Origin: Lysobacterales bacterium
GTDB lineage: Bacteria > Pseudomonadota > Gammaproteobacteria > Xanthomonadales > Xanthomonadaceae
Length of the DNA stretch: 64,000 nt
Direction: 5' to 3'
Assembly (NCBI GenBank): GCA_016718605.1
Contig: JADKCY010000011.1
Coordinates: 186,001-250,000 of the forward strand
Both the position numbers and the translations under genes were made by a program. Below, one piece after another: positions 50,135-59,742 of this stretch. The first letter of the stretch is position 1, and each line of letters opens with the position of its first letter. The notes under the pieces were generated by a model. That model saw nothing but the letters and a program-made list of their open reading frames with translations, searched no databases and had not been told where the DNA came from.

Positions 50135-50514
50135 GCCAGAAGAAACTGCCCTGGATCATCGCCTACGACATTCGCTGCCCATCGCGATTGCAACGCCTGT
50201 ATCGCTTCATGAAACGCGTTGCCGCACCTGTGCAATACTCGGTCTTCCTCGGCTACTGGACCACCGACGAGCTTGACCATCTCATGGAAACAATCGATCA
50301 ACGATTCCTTGCGGATCCTGACGACCTACGTGCTTACCCCGTGGCGCCAGAGGACAGCATTACGCTGCTGGGCACACCCCGCTGTCCGGCAAATTGGACC
50401 GGCCTGAGCGACTTGATTGCTGGCGCGCCTCGGGGAGATATCTTGGCCCGCAGTCCAAGAGTCGCCAACACCGACACGCAAGCCCCTGAGCAGAAAGATT
50501 TTTTTGATAGTTAG
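50131..50514 (+). CDS. cas2: CRISPR-associated Cas2 (second copy)
   Basis: A 127-residue Cas2 (PWIIAYDIRCPSRLQRLYRF, then MKRVAAPVQYSVFLGYWT and LADPDDLRAYPV), with the YDI Asp and the PVQYSVF strand of classical Cas2. The C-terminal 45 residues extend beyond the fold and end QKDFFDS. It is distinct from the first Cas2 in this module. Its TAG stop (50512-50514) is only 2 bp before the first CRISPR repeat, so the end of this gene must double as the array leader. Confidence 0.9.
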   Translation: MSQKKLPWIIAYDIRCPSRLQRLYRFMKRVAAPVQYSVFLGYWTTDELDHLMETIDQRFLADPDDLRAYPVAPEDSITLLGTPRCPANWTGLSDLIAGAPRGDILARSPRVANTDTQAPEQKDFFDS

Positions 50515-50516
50515 CT

Positions 50517-53500
50517 GACCAAACCAAAGCCCTGATCAAAAGGGATTAAGACCTCGCAAGCTTTCCGATCTTGTTGCTTGCAGTGGACCAAACCAAAGCC
50601 CTGATCAAAAGGGATTAAGACGGGCGCACTGTTTGCAGTTGTTTATCACAATTTGGACCAAACCAAAGCCCTGATCAAAAGGGATTAAGACGCGTTGAAC
50701 TGCTCCATCAACGCAACGCTGCGGGACCAAACCAAAGCCCTGATCAAAAGGGATTAAGACGAGACCGTGGTGTAGCTGGCCGTGCCGTAGCTCAGACCAA
50801 ACCAAAGCCCTGATCAAAAGGGATTAAGACTGCACGAAGCCCGCAGACAACGCAAGCGCAAAGGACCAAACCAAAGCCCTGATCAAAAGGGATTAAGACG
50901 CGGGAAGCGCGGGAGTCTTTACTTGTCATGGGTTTTGACCAAACCAAAGCCCTGATCAAAAGGGATTAAGACCGTGCTGCGCAAGCCGCCCTCAGCAGCG
51001 CACTACGACCAAACCAAAGCCCTGATCAAAAGGGATTAAGACGTGTCCTTAGCGACAGAGCCCCAGTTGATCTTTGACCAAACCAAAGCCCTGATCAAAA
51101 GGGATTAAGACTGTGCGCAATCTTCGTTGGGGTGGGCGCTGCTGACCAAACCAAAGCCCTGATCAAAAGGGATTAAGACGCCTGACGAGCACCAAGATAA
51201 CCGCCCGCTTGGACCAAACCAAAGCCCTGATCAAAAGGGATTAAGACGAGCAAACGCAGACGCACGCTGCTTGATTGCTTCGACCAAACCAAAGCCCTGA
51301 TCAAAAGGGATTAAGACGCGTTGTTCGTGACAATCTTTTGCGCGTCTTTACGACCAAACCAAAGCCCTGATTAAAGGGATTAAGACTAGTCTCTCCAGAC
51401 GCCTTCAACTTCAAGCTTGGGACCAAACCAAAGCCCTGATCAAAAGGGATTAAGACTGTTGCATGCTCATGCCCCTTCATAGGTAAGGAGACCAAACCAA
51501 AGCCCTGATCAAAAGGGATTAAGACCCGACAGTGAATTCTTTACCGGGCACGACGACATTGACCAAACCAAAGCCCTGATCAAAAGGGATTAAGACCTCC
51601 CGCTGGATGTGCAGCCAGCGTTGCGGCTGGACCAAACCAAAGCCCTGATCAAAAGGGATTAAGACTCATAGGCATGACGCGGGTCATCGAAGCGCCCCGA
51701 CGACCAAACCAAAGCCCTGATCAAAAGGGATTAAGACAACTATGCCGCCATTGGCACGGCGTGGCTGCTGCTGACCAAACCAAAGCCCTGATCAAAAGGG
51801 ATTAAGACGGTGGACGCCTGCGCTACGCAGACATGGTGGTCAGACCAAACCAAAGCCCTGATCAAAAGGGATTAAGACGGACCATGGCGCGGCACTTGTG
51901 CCGATACCGCAGACCAAACCAAAGCCCTGATCAAAAGGGATTAAGACCAGAGCAAGGCCGCGCTGGCGCGCTTCTGCGCGGGACCAAACCAAAGCCCTGA
52001 TCAAAAGGGATTAAGACGATCTCCGCAGGCTCGACGCCCTCCGCGCCGAGTTGACCAAACCAAAGCCCTGATCAAAAGGGATTAAGACGCTCTTCGGCGG
52101 GCAGTTCCTGCCCATTGCTGCCGACCAAACCAAAGCCCTGATCAAAAGGGATTAAGACAATTGATGTTTCCGGCGTTCACTTCCAGATCAAGACCAAACC
52201 AAAGCCCTGATCAAAAGGGATTAAGACCACAAGTCAGCCGTGGCGCCACGGGTTTTCCGTGGGACCAAACCAAAGCCCTGATCAAAAGGGATTAAGACGC
52301 GTTTCGGATCGCGGTACCGCTGTTGTCATGGGACCAAACCAAAGCCCTGATCAAAAGGGATTAAGACGTCGTAGATCGGATAGGCGTTGTACACGTTGCT
52401 GACCAAACCAAAGCCCTGATCAAAAGGGATTAAGACTAATGCACTCAATCAAAGTAGCTACTAGAGCGGCGACCAAACCAAAGCCCTGATCAAAAGGGAT
52501 TAAGACCCGGACGCCGTGCCGATAGCAGCCCCTGCAGACGACCAAACCAAAGCCCTGATCAAAAGGGATTAAGACGTCGACAGACCTGTCGCGGTTCACT
52601 GTGGCCGATAGACCAAACCAAAGCCCTGATCAAAAGGGATTAAGACCCCTCGCCGTCGCAGTATTGGCGAATGCGTGCCGACCAAACCAAAGCCCTGATC
52701 AAAAGGGATTAAGACGGCCGACTCGGCCTCTTCCGTTGACTGCGCCGGTGACCAAACCAAAGCCCTGATCAAAAGGGATTAAGACGCTTCTCGCTTGCAC
52801 TGATATACCCTGTTTGAGTCGACCAAACCAAAGCCCTGATCAAAAGGGATTAAGACCGCTTTTTTGCTGCGACTTGATGCTGGCTGGCTGGACCAAACCA
52901 AAGCCCTGATCAAAAGGGATTAAGACGACGTGCGTCCACTCGTAGCCTCCTGTGTCCTGGACCAAACCAAAGCCCTGATCAAAAGGGATTAAGACCACCC
53001 TTTGCGGAAGAGTACGCGATAAACTTGCGACCAAACCAAAGCCCTGATCAAAAGGGATTAAGACTAGCCTTAGCCAACGCTTTCTGCGATGCGTTCAGGA
53101 CCAAACCAAAGCCCTGATCAAAAGGGATTAAGACGAAGTAAATTTCGGATATAAAATAAAGAGGTCAGACCAAACCAAAGCCCTGATCAAAAGGGATTAA
53201 GACAAATTCTCAAAGACGCTGAGAGTCACGCGGCAGGACCAAACCAAAGCCCTGATCAAAAGGGATTAAGACAATTCATGCTCTGCGACATAAGTAATAC
53301 CTGCCTTGGACCAAACCAAAGCCCTGATCAAAAGGGATTAAGACGGCGAATGAATTCAGACTCTCTGCGGGCGATGGGACCAAACCAAAGCCCTGATCAA
53401 AAGGGATTAAGACTGAACGTGCCCGAGTAGTTCAAACACGTTCACAGACCAAACCAAAGCCCTGATCAAAAGGGATTAAGACCAGAACGTAGCAATGTGA

Positions 53501-54105
53501 TTGTTGTGGAGGAACGACCAAACCAAAGCCCTGATCAAAAGGGATTAAGACCTTTGCTACAACGCCGTAAAGCACGCCTGTCGCTAGACCAAACCAAAGC
53601 CCTGATCAAAAGGGATTAAGACCGACTATCTGCGTCCTTGCAGTCAGAGAACAGCGACCAAACCAAAGCCCTGATCAAAAGGGATTAAGACGCCTGTCTT
53701 GCTGCACCAATCGCAAACAACTGGGACCAAACCAAAGCCCTGATCAAAAGGGATTAAGACCCTGATCGGTGAACACGCGAAGCACCGCCGCATGACCAAA
53801 CCAAAGCCCTGATCAAAAGGGATTAAGACGCTGCAGGTGCGCGGCTTTGAGGCTTAGGTGATGACCAAACCAAAGCCCTGATCAAAAGGGATTAAGACAT
53901 GCTGGCGCGGAGTTTCTGCGCAGACTCCGCAGGACCAAACCAAAGCCCTGATCAAAAGGGATTAAGACAAAGTACGCGCCCGGTGATGTTGCAGAGCTGA
54001 GACCAAACCAAAGCCCTGATCAAAAGGGATTAAGACGATACTCAATAGCGCTAACAGTTCTTGTTTATTGACCAAACCAAAGCCCTGATCAAAAGGGATT
54101 TTGAC
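50517..54105 (+). CRISPR. CRISPR array, 52 repeats of 36 bp, 51 spacers
   Basis: The repeat begins GACCAAACCAAAGCC, contains CCCTGATCAAAAGGG and ends ATTAAGAC. The CCCT...AGGG pairs form a short hairpin, and cleavage right after it would leave the 8-nt 5' handle AUUAAGAC typical of type III crRNAs, so transcription is on the plus strand. Spacers are 32-37 bp (mostly 33-34). Starts run from 50517 to 54070. Repeat 13 (51352) is 35 bp with GATTAAAGGG. The last repeat (54070) ends ATTTTGAC instead of ATTAAGAC, as expected at the leader-distal end. The first repeat is 2 bp after the second cas2. Confidence 0.97.
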
Positions 54106-54138
54106 CAAGCGCTTTCGCGCTCGCATTGGATGATGACA

Positions 54139-54173
54139 GACCACGCCAAAGCCATGAGAGAAGGGCTTACAGC
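54139..54173 (+). repeat. Decayed 53rd CRISPR repeat
   Basis: GACCACGCCAAAGCCATGAG then AGAAGGGCTTAC aligns to the array repeat at about three quarters of positions with one gap. It starts exactly 69 bp after repeat 52, the modal period. The 33 bp at 54106-54138 is then a fossil spacer. Confidence 0.7.
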
Positions 54174-54438
54174 GCTTGTCGATGGGGCATGGTCTGTCTG
54201 TGGAGCGACTGGGTCCGGGTTAATGTGGTGGTCAAGTCATTGGCATGAAGTCAGAGCACATTTAATCCGCCTCGTAGTTCGAATCGGATTGACAAGGGGC
54301 ACAGCCGCAACCGGGGAGCTCGCCGAGCCCAACGCACCGACCTGGGACCGGTCTGCGATGCCTTGTCGCAAGCTTGCGGCGGTGGCCTTGATGATGTTTT
54401 TGCGGCACGCTGGGCACTGGTTCTAATGGGGTGTCCCA
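54174..54438. other. Spacer region before the csm operon, no gene seen
   Basis: No further repeat is evident and the open frames are short. It should hold the promoter for the CARF gene at 54439, but no clear -35/-10 pair was found. Confidence 0.4.
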
Positions 54439-55584
54439 ATGTCTCCCGGTACCTATTCGAAGCGCGTGCTTGTCTGTGTGACAGGCATGTCGCCCCAAAT
54501 TGTGACGGAAACGGTGTTTGCCCTGACGCAGATGGGTGTGGCAGGAGAGCCTTTCGTACCCACAGCGGTGCACCTGATCTCGACACAGCGCGGCGCGGAA
54601 AACGCGCGCTTGAAATTGTTGTCCGAACAACCGGGTTGGTTTGCGCGGTTGCTTCAGGAATGGCAGATTCCGCCGATTGAGTTTTCGGTGGACCAGATTC
54701 ATGTGATTCAGCGCGATGATGGCTCTGTGCTGGACGACATTCGCGATGACGAGGACAATCGCCTCGCAGCGGATTTTATCGCTGAAACCGTGCGTGAACT
54801 AACCTCGCAGGATGACTGTGCAGTGCACGCGAGCATGGCGGGCGGACGAAAGACAATGGGATTTTATCTGGGCTATGCGATGAGCCTGTATGGGCGTTCC
54901 CAGGACCGGCTTTCACATGTGTTGGTGTCACCGCCGTTTGAATCGCATCCGGAGTTCTATTTCCCCACCCGTACGACGCGGGTCATCACGGCTATGGATC
55001 GCGCGGGCGAGGCGCTGGACTGTTCGTCCGCCAACGTTTATCTGGGTGACATTCCGTTTGTCCGATTGCGCGATGGCATGCCTCACCGCCTTCTGCATGG
55101 TCGTGCACGGTTTTCTGAGGCGATAGTGGAGGCGCAGCGCGCCCTGGGAACGCCGTCGTTGCGGCTGAATATCGACGCGCAGACTGTCGAGGCTCACGGT
55201 GAGGTGCTTACCCTTCCGCCACTCGAGTTCGCGCTCTACTGGGAGTACGCAGAACGTTGCTTGCACCAAAGGTCAGGTGTGCATTGGTCTGAACACGGCT
55301 TTGCTGAAGCCGTACTGCGCAAACATCGGCGATTGGTCGGTGAACATTCTGGCGAGGCGGAACGCACGGAGAGCGCATGGCGAAGGCTGAGTAAGGAGAC
55401 CGTCGATCCCATGCACTCGCGACTTCGCAAGCGATTGCTGCAGGCATTGGGCGAACGACGCGCCGCTGCGTACTTGCCTGCCAAATTGGGTTTGGTGGCG
55501 GGAACGCGCTACCAAACCCTCGGTTTGACTTTACATCCGTCAACCGTCTCGATTGTGTCGGCAAGCTTGCCGGAGACCCGGTAG
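54439..55584 (+). CDS. CARF-domain protein of the NE0113 family (Csm6-like)
   Basis: A 381-residue type III accessory protein. The N-terminus (RVLVCVTGMSPQIVTETVFAL) and the motif HASMAGGRKTMGFYLGYAMS, then RLSHVLVSP, are the signature of the TIGR02584 (cas_NE0113) family, whose CARF domain binds cyclic oligoadenylate. Database names for it include ring nuclease Csm6. The C-terminal half (RCLHQRSGVHWSEHGFAEAV, RRLSKETVDPMHSRLRKRL) is helical and winged-helix-like. I see no clear HEPN R-x4-6-H motif, so it may be a regulator or ring nuclease rather than a Csm6 RNase. It is separated from cas10 by 224 bp. Confidence 0.82.
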   Translation: MSPGTYSKRVLVCVTGMSPQIVTETVFALTQMGVAGEPFVPTAVHLISTQRGAENARLKLLSEQPGWFARLLQEWQIPPIEFSVDQIHVIQRDDGSVLDDIRDDEDNRLAADFIAETVRELTSQDDCAVHASMAGGRKTMGFYLGYAMSLYGRSQDRLSHVLVSPPFESHPEFYFPTRTTRVITAMDRAGEALDCSSANVYLGDIPFVRLRDGMPHRLLHGRARFSEAIVEAQRALGTPSLRLNIDAQTVEAHGEVLTLPPLEFALYWEYAERCLHQRSGVHWSEHGFAEAVLRKHRRLVGEHSGEAERTESAWRRLSKETVDPMHSRLRKRLLQALGERRAAAYLPAKLGLVAGTRYQTLGLTLHPSTVSIVSASLPETR

Positions 55585-55808
55585 GGTTGCTTATTCGCCA
55601 AAATATTGGGGTGGAGTCAGTTAGTCGTGTACGCCTCCACTATCGCTTGTATCAATGGTGCATTTGATATTTGTGGACGAGTGCACGGAGTTTGGCTATC
55701 GTCGGTGAGCGAAAGCGACCCCGATTGCTAGAGCAGGGCATTTGTAGTGCTGGTGTTTTCTGAGGCGCTTGGATTCTGAGCGTCAGGTTTGTATCGGAGG
55801 AATTTTGG

Positions 55809-58559
55809 ATGACGAATCAGCGGCTTGCGGGGTCCTGTCGTGTTGCCCTCGCGGCTTTTTTGCACGACCTTGGAAAACTCGCTGAGAGAGCACGGATTCC
55901 CGAGGCACAGGTAAAAGATGCTGACGGTAATACGTGTCAGGCGATCAATGAGCTATTGGCGTGCCCGGAGTTCAAAGGGCGCAGAACCCACATCCATGCG
56001 GCATACACCGCAATAGCGCTGGATTTACTTGAAGTCGACCTGCCTAACTTGGTTGGGGAAGATGTTTTTCCTTTTAGTGCCTGGGGTGAGCGGAACGCTG
56101 ATGATTCACTATTGAATGCTGCAGCAAGACACCATCGGCCAGATAGTTTCTTGCAATGGATCATCGCTAGCGCTGATCGATTGGCTTCCGGGTTCGAGCG
56201 CTCCACGTTTTCCGACTACAACGCGGCTCCAGACGAGGAGCAGAGTCGGCTGAATCACTACACCACCCGTCAGTGGACACTGTTTGAGGGTATCCGCCTG
56301 CAGAGCGACAAGGCGGGAAATCCACGCCGTCGCTATCCGCTGACTCCGATCTCTGCGAAAGGAATTTTTCCCGTTACTGTCGAATCTTGTGAACACGGTG
56401 AACGGCAGCGCGCGCAGTCGGAGTATCTGCAGTTGTGGGAGGGCTTGAAGTCAGGCTTGAAAGCCATCCCAGAAAGCCATCGTGTCAGTTTGCCGCTGTG
56501 GCTGGATCACTTCGACAGTTTGTGGCTGACCTATACCCATGCCATTCCCTCGGCGACGGCGGGTATTGGTGGGCAGGTTACGCCGGATGTCTCACTGTAC
56601 GACCATTCCAAGACAACCGCCGCGCTGGCTGTTGCGCTTTGGCGCTACCACGCTGATCAGCAGCACGATCAGGCAACTGTTCGCGAAGAGCTTCGGCTGC
56701 AATGGGACTTACATCGGGCACAAACGTCGGGTGCCGAGGACATCTGGAACGAAAAGAAGTTTCTGCTGATTCAGGGTGATTTTTTCGGGATCCAGAACTT
56801 CATTTTTGGCGAAGGCAGCCAAACGCAGAAGCGCGCGGCGAGGCTCTTGCGGGGCCGTTCGTTCTACGTGTCGCTATTGACCGAGCTTGCGGCGTTGAAG
56901 GTGTTGGAGGGGCTCGACCTGCCCGCAACAAGCCAGGTGCTGAACGCTGCAGGCAAGTTTCTGATTCTCGCCCCAAACACGCCTGACGTTGTGGAACGTC
57001 TGCAAATGCTGCAGCGCGAGCTCGACGATTGGTTTGTCGACAAGACCTATGGGCAGTCGGGCGTTGGCCTTGCGTGGCTGCCGGCCAGCTCCAGCGACTT
57101 TAAGAAAGGCGATGCAGCATCGAGTCCTTTTGGCGAGTTGATGAAGCGACTGTTTTCCAGCCTGGAAACCGCCAAGATGCAGCGGCTTGGGCTGTGCGAT
57201 TCCGCGCCGACCCCAGCGGTGTTCACCGGGTTCCTGGATAACTTCAGTCACGGCGAATGCCGTGTGGATGGGCGATCGCCAGCCACGAAAGAACTGGAAG
57301 GCGGGGTATGGGTCAGTTCACTGGCATTTGATCAGATCAAGATTGGCGAATGGCTTGCCAAAAACGATCGCTTGCTGGTCACACGTGCCGCTATTCAACC
57401 GCGCGATGGGCAAGTTCTGAACCAACCTGCCTTGGACATTTTCGGTTTCCATTTGTTGTTCACGGATGGTGAGGACCGCAGCGGGATGTTCGGTACCGAA
57501 GCACGGCGCGAGAACCTCCTGCGAGCTTGGGATTTCTCGCTTCCCGCTGCGGAAGCAGATGTGCTGTGGGTTGGCTATGCCCGTCGACATATCAATGCGT
57601 ATGTACCGAGGTTTCGTAGTACAGATCTCGCGGAGGCCGAGGCCGGTAAGTACGACAAACTCTCGGAGTCAGATCGTGAAAATGAGCGTCTGGGTGGTGC
57701 GAAGACACTCAATCATCTAGCGCTCGACGACCGGCGCATGGTCGATGACGGTCGGTGGATCGGTGTGGAAGCATTGATGACGCTTAAGGGCGATGTCGAC
57801 AATCTTGGCCTGATTTTTCAGGCGGGTTTGCCGCAGCCGACGTTCGCAAAGATGGCAGCCCTATCGCGGCAACTAAATGCCTTCTTTGCCGTGTACCTGC
57901 CGACCTTGTGTGCGCGTGAGTTCCCGAATGCCTACACCGTGTTCGCAGGGGGCGATGACTTTTTCCTGATTGGCCCGTGGCGATCGACCATCAAGCTGGC
58001 GCAAAGAATGAAGGATGAGTTCGCCCGTTTCGTTGCTGGCAACCCCGACATTCATTTCTCGGCTGGACTGTCCATGACCAAGCCTGGGATGCCGATTCGT
58101 CAGCTCGCCTCCCTGGCGGACGATGCGCTGGACAAGGCGAAAACGTTGCGCCGTGAGGGAAGTCCCGTTGCCGACAAGAATGCGGTTACCTGCTTTGGCT
58201 GTTCTGTCGATTGGTCACAGTTCGACCAGCTCATGGAACGAGAGGCAGGGCTTGGACGGCTTGCATCTCAGCATGCGCTATCCACGGGGTACGTTTACGG
58301 ATTGTTGTTGCTCACGGAGATGGCGGGAAGCATCCGGCAGCGACCCAAGAACGCGATGTGGTACTCACGTTTTGCCTACCGAACCCGACGCTTGGTCGAG
58401 ACACGCTTCCGTGAGACGGAGGACAAAACCGAGCGAGAAAAACAACGTCGGCGATTTCAGGCGGAGCTTGCCACGGAGATTTCTTCATTGGGCATTGAGG
58501 CCCACGGTGCAGCCTACAAGATTGCGCTCTTCACTCACCTCTACCAACAACGCGACTGA
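55809..58559 (+). CDS. cas10: Type III-A Cas10 (Csm1), cyclic oligoadenylate synthase
   Basis: A 916-residue large subunit. The HD nuclease domain has His19-Asp20 in AAFLHDLGKLAER, for target-activated ssDNA cleavage. The Palm domain has the cyclase motif GGDD at 714-717 (VFAGGDDFFLIGPW). Both active sites look intact. The zinc-finger region includes SCEHG and other Cys. ATG 55809 follows CGGAGGAA. The gene is longer than many Csm1 proteins (about 750-850), with extra sequence around 190-330. Confidence 0.95.
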   Translation: MTNQRLAGSCRVALAAFLHDLGKLAERARIPEAQVKDADGNTCQAINELLACPEFKGRRTHIHAAYTAIALDLLEVDLPNLVGEDVFPFSAWGERNADDSLLNAAARHHRPDSFLQWIIASADRLASGFERSTFSDYNAAPDEEQSRLNHYTTRQWTLFEGIRLQSDKAGNPRRRYPLTPISAKGIFPVTVESCEHGERQRAQSEYLQLWEGLKSGLKAIPESHRVSLPLWLDHFDSLWLTYTHAIPSATAGIGGQVTPDVSLYDHSKTTAALAVALWRYHADQQHDQATVREELRLQWDLHRAQTSGAEDIWNEKKFLLIQGDFFGIQNFIFGEGSQTQKRAARLLRGRSFYVSLLTELAALKVLEGLDLPATSQVLNAAGKFLILAPNTPDVVERLQMLQRELDDWFVDKTYGQSGVGLAWLPASSSDFKKGDAASSPFGELMKRLFSSLETAKMQRLGLCDSAPTPAVFTGFLDNFSHGECRVDGRSPATKELEGGVWVSSLAFDQIKIGEWLAKNDRLLVTRAAIQPRDGQVLNQPALDIFGFHLLFTDGEDRSGMFGTEARRENLLRAWDFSLPAAEADVLWVGYARRHINAYVPRFRSTDLAEAEAGKYDKLSESDRENERLGGAKTLNHLALDDRRMVDDGRWIGVEALMTLKGDVDNLGLIFQAGLPQPTFAKMAALSRQLNAFFAVYLPTLCAREFPNAYTVFAGGDDFFLIGPWRSTIKLAQRMKDEFARFVAGNPDIHFSAGLSMTKPGMPIRQLASLADDALDKAKTLRREGSPVADKNAVTCFGCSVDWSQFDQLMEREAGLGRLASQHALSTGYVYGLLLLTEMAGSIRQRPKNAMWYSRFAYRTRRLVETRFRETEDKTEREKQRRRFQAELATEISSLGIEAHGAAYKIALFTHLYQQRD

Positions 58560-58571
58560 GGAGTTCTGCTC

Positions 58572-59000
58572 ATGTCATATCACCATCAAGGCTCAAATCG
58601 ATCGAACGCCGCCTCGGTCACTTCGTTCGGCTTTAAGTTTGCGCCGACATTGGACCCGGAGTTATTCAACGAAGTTGCAAAAGGCGCCGCCAAAGCGGTC
58701 GCTGGTGCGGATAATAAACACAACAAGGCGTCACAATTGCGCCGCTTCTACGATGAGCTCGTTCTTTGGGAAATGCGATCTTCGCAAAGCCCTGAAAAGT
58801 TCGATGAATACCTGCCATTTATTCGCATGCTCAACGCCAAGGCTGCCTATGCGGAAGGTCGCAATCTTGTGGATTCGACCTTTGTCAGGCTGCTTGCCCA
58901 CACCTTGAAAGAGACGGTGAGCCCGCAGACGTTTTCAACATGCAAGCTGTTTTGGGAAGCCTTCATGGGCTTCTACAAACAGGAACGCGGCGACCGATAG
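58572..59000 (+). CDS. csm2: Csm2, small subunit of the type III-A complex
   Basis: A 142-residue helical protein (LFNEVAKGAAKAVAG, SQLRRFYDELVLWEM, FIRMLNAKAAYAEGRNLVD) matching Csm2, which lines the crRNA-target duplex. It starts 12 bp after cas10 with GAGGAG as ribosome-binding site. The N-terminal 25 residues are Ser/Asn-rich and probably flexible. Confidence 0.9.
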   Translation: MSYHHQGSNRSNAASVTSFGFKFAPTLDPELFNEVAKGAAKAVAGADNKHNKASQLRRFYDELVLWEMRSSQSPEKFDEYLPFIRMLNAKAAYAEGRNLVDSTFVRLLAHTLKETVSPQTFSTCKLFWEAFMGFYKQERGDR

Positions 59001-59015
59001 AACGGAGAATTCACC

Positions 59016-59738
59016 ATGAAACTTACCGCAATTCAGAAGCTCATTGGCACGCTAGAGTTGGTGTCGGGTTTGCACATTGGTAGTGGCAACAACGAGATGC
59101 ATATCGGTGGCACGGACAATCCTGTCATCAAGAATCCGCTGACCCGCGAGCCCTACATTCCTGGTTCAAGTATCAAGGGCAAGGTCCGAAGCCTCCTTGA
59201 GTGGGAGCTCGGGGTGGTTGGCATGACGGACGGGAAGCCACTCGGGTTCAAGGACATCGCCAAGCTCGACGAAAAGGATCGTGTCGTCGCGAAGAATATC
59301 CTGCGGTTGTTCGGTGGTGCGCCAGAGGGCAGCGGTGCTGACGAAAAGCTGATCCGCGAGATCGGTCCGACACGGCTGGCGTTCTGGGACTGCGCGTTGG
59401 AGCGATCATGGGTTGAGCAGATGCAGAGCCGGAATTTGCCACTCACTGAAACCAAAGCAGAGAACATCATTGACCGCATTCGGGGCGGCGCCGAGCAGCC
59501 GAGAACTACCGAGCGCGTGCCTGCTACGGCGCGATTCGACTTCAATCTGACGCTTAGGAAGCATGACAACGAGGACCTGTTGCCGACCGTGCTTCGGGGC
59601 TTGAAGCTGTTGGAGCTGACCGGGCTCGGCGGGTCCGGTTCGCGCGGCTATGGCAAGGTGCACTTTGCTACATTGTCGATCGATGGCATGGACCTTATTC
59701 CAGCCCTCGCGGCGGTCAATCTCGGATTGGCTGCCTGA
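59016..59738 (+). CDS. csm3: Csm3, backbone RNase subunit
   Basis: A 240-residue RAMP protein. Asp34 in GGTDNPVIKNP corresponds to the catalytic Asp that cleaves target RNA every 6 nt. The Gly-rich loop GLGGSGSRGYGKVHF is canonical, as is YIPGSSIKGKVRSLLEW. Several copies form the backbone along the crRNA. It starts 15 bp after csm2. Confidence 0.95.
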   Translation: MKLTAIQKLIGTLELVSGLHIGSGNNEMHIGGTDNPVIKNPLTREPYIPGSSIKGKVRSLLEWELGVVGMTDGKPLGFKDIAKLDEKDRVVAKNILRLFGGAPEGSGADEKLIREIGPTRLAFWDCALERSWVEQMQSRNLPLTETKAENIIDRIRGGAEQPRTTERVPATARFDFNLTLRKHDNEDLLPTVLRGLKLLELTGLGGSGSRGYGKVHFATLSIDGMDLIPALAAVNLGLAA

Positions 59739-59742
59739 TCCG

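Noticed and set aside
50605..54144. Minus-strand open frames through the array with repeated NPFDQGFGLV
   Set aside because: They are translations of the CRISPR repeat and spacers, not genes.
54208..54240. A possible 54th fossil repeat one period after 54139
   Set aside because: The sequence at that position shows no useful similarity to the repeat.
54439..55584. Calling the NE0113-family protein a classical Csm6 RNase
   Set aside because: No HEPN R-x4-6-H motif is evident in the C-terminal half, so only the CARF assignment is supported.
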